DNA of 64,000 bases, taken from the NCBI RefSeq assembly GCF_019793465.1, contig NZ_JAILYJ010000008.1, positions 124,001-188,000 of the forward strand. Reading direction: 5' to 3'. The DNA comes from Rhizobium croatiense. Lineage in GTDB: Bacteria > Pseudomonadota > Alphaproteobacteria > Rhizobiales > Rhizobiaceae. The notes beneath the pieces are model-generated. The model was not told where the DNA came from, ran no database searches, and worked only from the letters and a program-made list of their open reading frames with translations. The position numbers and the translations under genes are program-made. Below, piece after piece: positions 63,312-64,000 of the stretch. The first letter of the stretch is position 1. The number at the start of each line of letters is the position of its first letter.

Positions 63312-64000
63312 ATGAATGCCGAATCCCAGCGCCTCCGGGAGGCGCGAGACGGAAAAGCCGACTGGAAGAAATGGGGTCCCTACCTGTCCGAACGGCAATG
63401 GGGAACCGTTCGCGAGGATTACAGCGAGGGTGGCGATGCATGGGACTACTTCACCCACGACCAGGCCCGGTCGCGCGCCTATCGCTGGGGCGAGGACGGT
63501 CTGGCAGGTATCAGTGACAGCAAACAGCAGCTGTGTTTTGCGCTGGCCCTCTGGAATGGACAGGATCCCATCCTGAAGGAGCGGCTGTTCGGCCTTACCA
63601 ACAGTGAGGGCAATCACGGCGAGGATGTGAAGGAGTACTACTTCTACCTGGATTCGACGCCGACCCACTCGTACATGAAGTATCTCTACAAGTACCCTCA
63701 AGCCGCCTACCCCTACGATGACCTGGTGAAGACCAACAGCCGGCGTGGAAAAGACGAACTCGAATACGAACTGATCGACACCGGCGTGTTCGACGCTGAT
63801 CGCTACTTCGACGTCTTTGTCGAATATGCCAAGGCAGCACCCGAGGATATTCTTGTCGAGATCACCATTGCCAATCGCGGGTCGGAAGCGGCCACGCTGC
63901 ATGTGCTGCCGACATTATGGTTCAGGAATAGATGGTCCTGGGGTGAAGAGGGTGACAAGCCAACCCTGGAACGTGTGGAGCGGAATGACGCTCCGGCTGT
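63312..64000 (+). CDS. MGH1-like glycoside hydrolase (glucosidase), partial (3' end outside window)
   Basis: The ATG at 63312 follows GAGGG by 6 bases. The first 229 residues include [64 protein letters not shown] and [19 protein letters not shown], which identify the N-terminal domain of the mannosyl-oligosaccharide-glucosidase-like family (GH63 relatives). No signal peptide. The catalytic barrel is beyond the window, so activity cannot be judged. Confidence 0.88.
   Translation, partial: MNAESQRLREARDGKADWKKWGPYLSERQWGTVREDYSEGGDAWDYFTHDQARSRAYRWGEDGLAGISDSKQQLCFALALWNGQDPILKERLFGLTNSEGNHGEDVKEYYFYLDSTPTHSYMKYLYKYPQAAYPYDDLVKTNSRRGKDELEYELIDTGVFDADRYFDVFVEYAKAAPEDILVEITIANRGSEAATLHVLPTLWFRNRWSWGEEGDKPTLERVERNDAPA

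Overview
The window is about 64 kb of GC-rich chromosomal DNA from an alphaproteobacterium of the Rhizobium etli / R. leguminosarum group. The strongest pointers are a complete very-long-chain fatty acid lipid A cluster (acpXL, fabZ, two ketosynthases, an alcohol dehydrogenase, lpxXL), a 92-residue AcpXL whose sequence matches what I recall of rhizobial AcpXL, a cobalt-chelatase-type (CobN) B12 pathway, EcfG-type stress promoters, and dispersed palindromic repeats typical of rhizobia. No phage, IS transposase, CRISPR array, rRNA or convincing tRNA was seen.

Layout. 1-5.3 kb: the start of an MFS exporter behind a probable peptide-leader attenuator, an EamA-type membrane protein, a LysR regulator convergent with an odd SDR protein, and a two-gene ABC-2 exporter. 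5.8-19.5 kb: a catabolic locus read on the minus strand (substrate-binding protein, two permeases, ATPase, GH2 beta-mannosidase, sugar-isomerase-like protein, Gfo/Idh/MocA dehydrogenase, aldo/keto reductase, GH43 beta-xylosidase) with a divergent LacI-family regulator and palindromic operators between them; it looks built to import and hydrolyse hemicellulose-type oligosaccharides and process the sugars. 19.5-27.2 kb: a C39-like protein next to D-Ala-D-Ala ligase, a methyltransferase, two adjacent frameshifted acetyltransferase genes, gnd, small VOC/SRPBCC proteins, a RIME-like palindromic element, and a PAS protein.

27.4-33 kb: the acpXL lipid A operon, with a perfect FNR/FixK-type box upstream. 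33.2-34 kb: an L,D-transpeptidase and a zinc-ribbon protein. 34-47.9 kb: cobalamin synthesis (cobD-cobC-cobB-cobA, cobE, cobO-cobN-cobW-cobP) with a cobalamin riboswitch ahead of cobP; cobQ lies apart at 51.3-52.7 kb behind a ClC channel and a class III adenylate cyclase. Two of these cob genes carry in-frame repeats: a heptapeptide repeat in CobC and two palindromic insertions in CobN.

53-64 kb: a glycine-betaine-type binding protein, an entericidin-like lipoprotein, LysR regulators (one divergent from a LysE exporter), a GreA-like protein lacking the acidic tip residues, and a set of envelope/stress genes (mgtC-like, DUF3008, DUF2171, DUF2950, DUF3300). Two of these have exact GGAAC-N16-CGTT promoters. 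The window ends inside an MGH1-like glycosidase gene.
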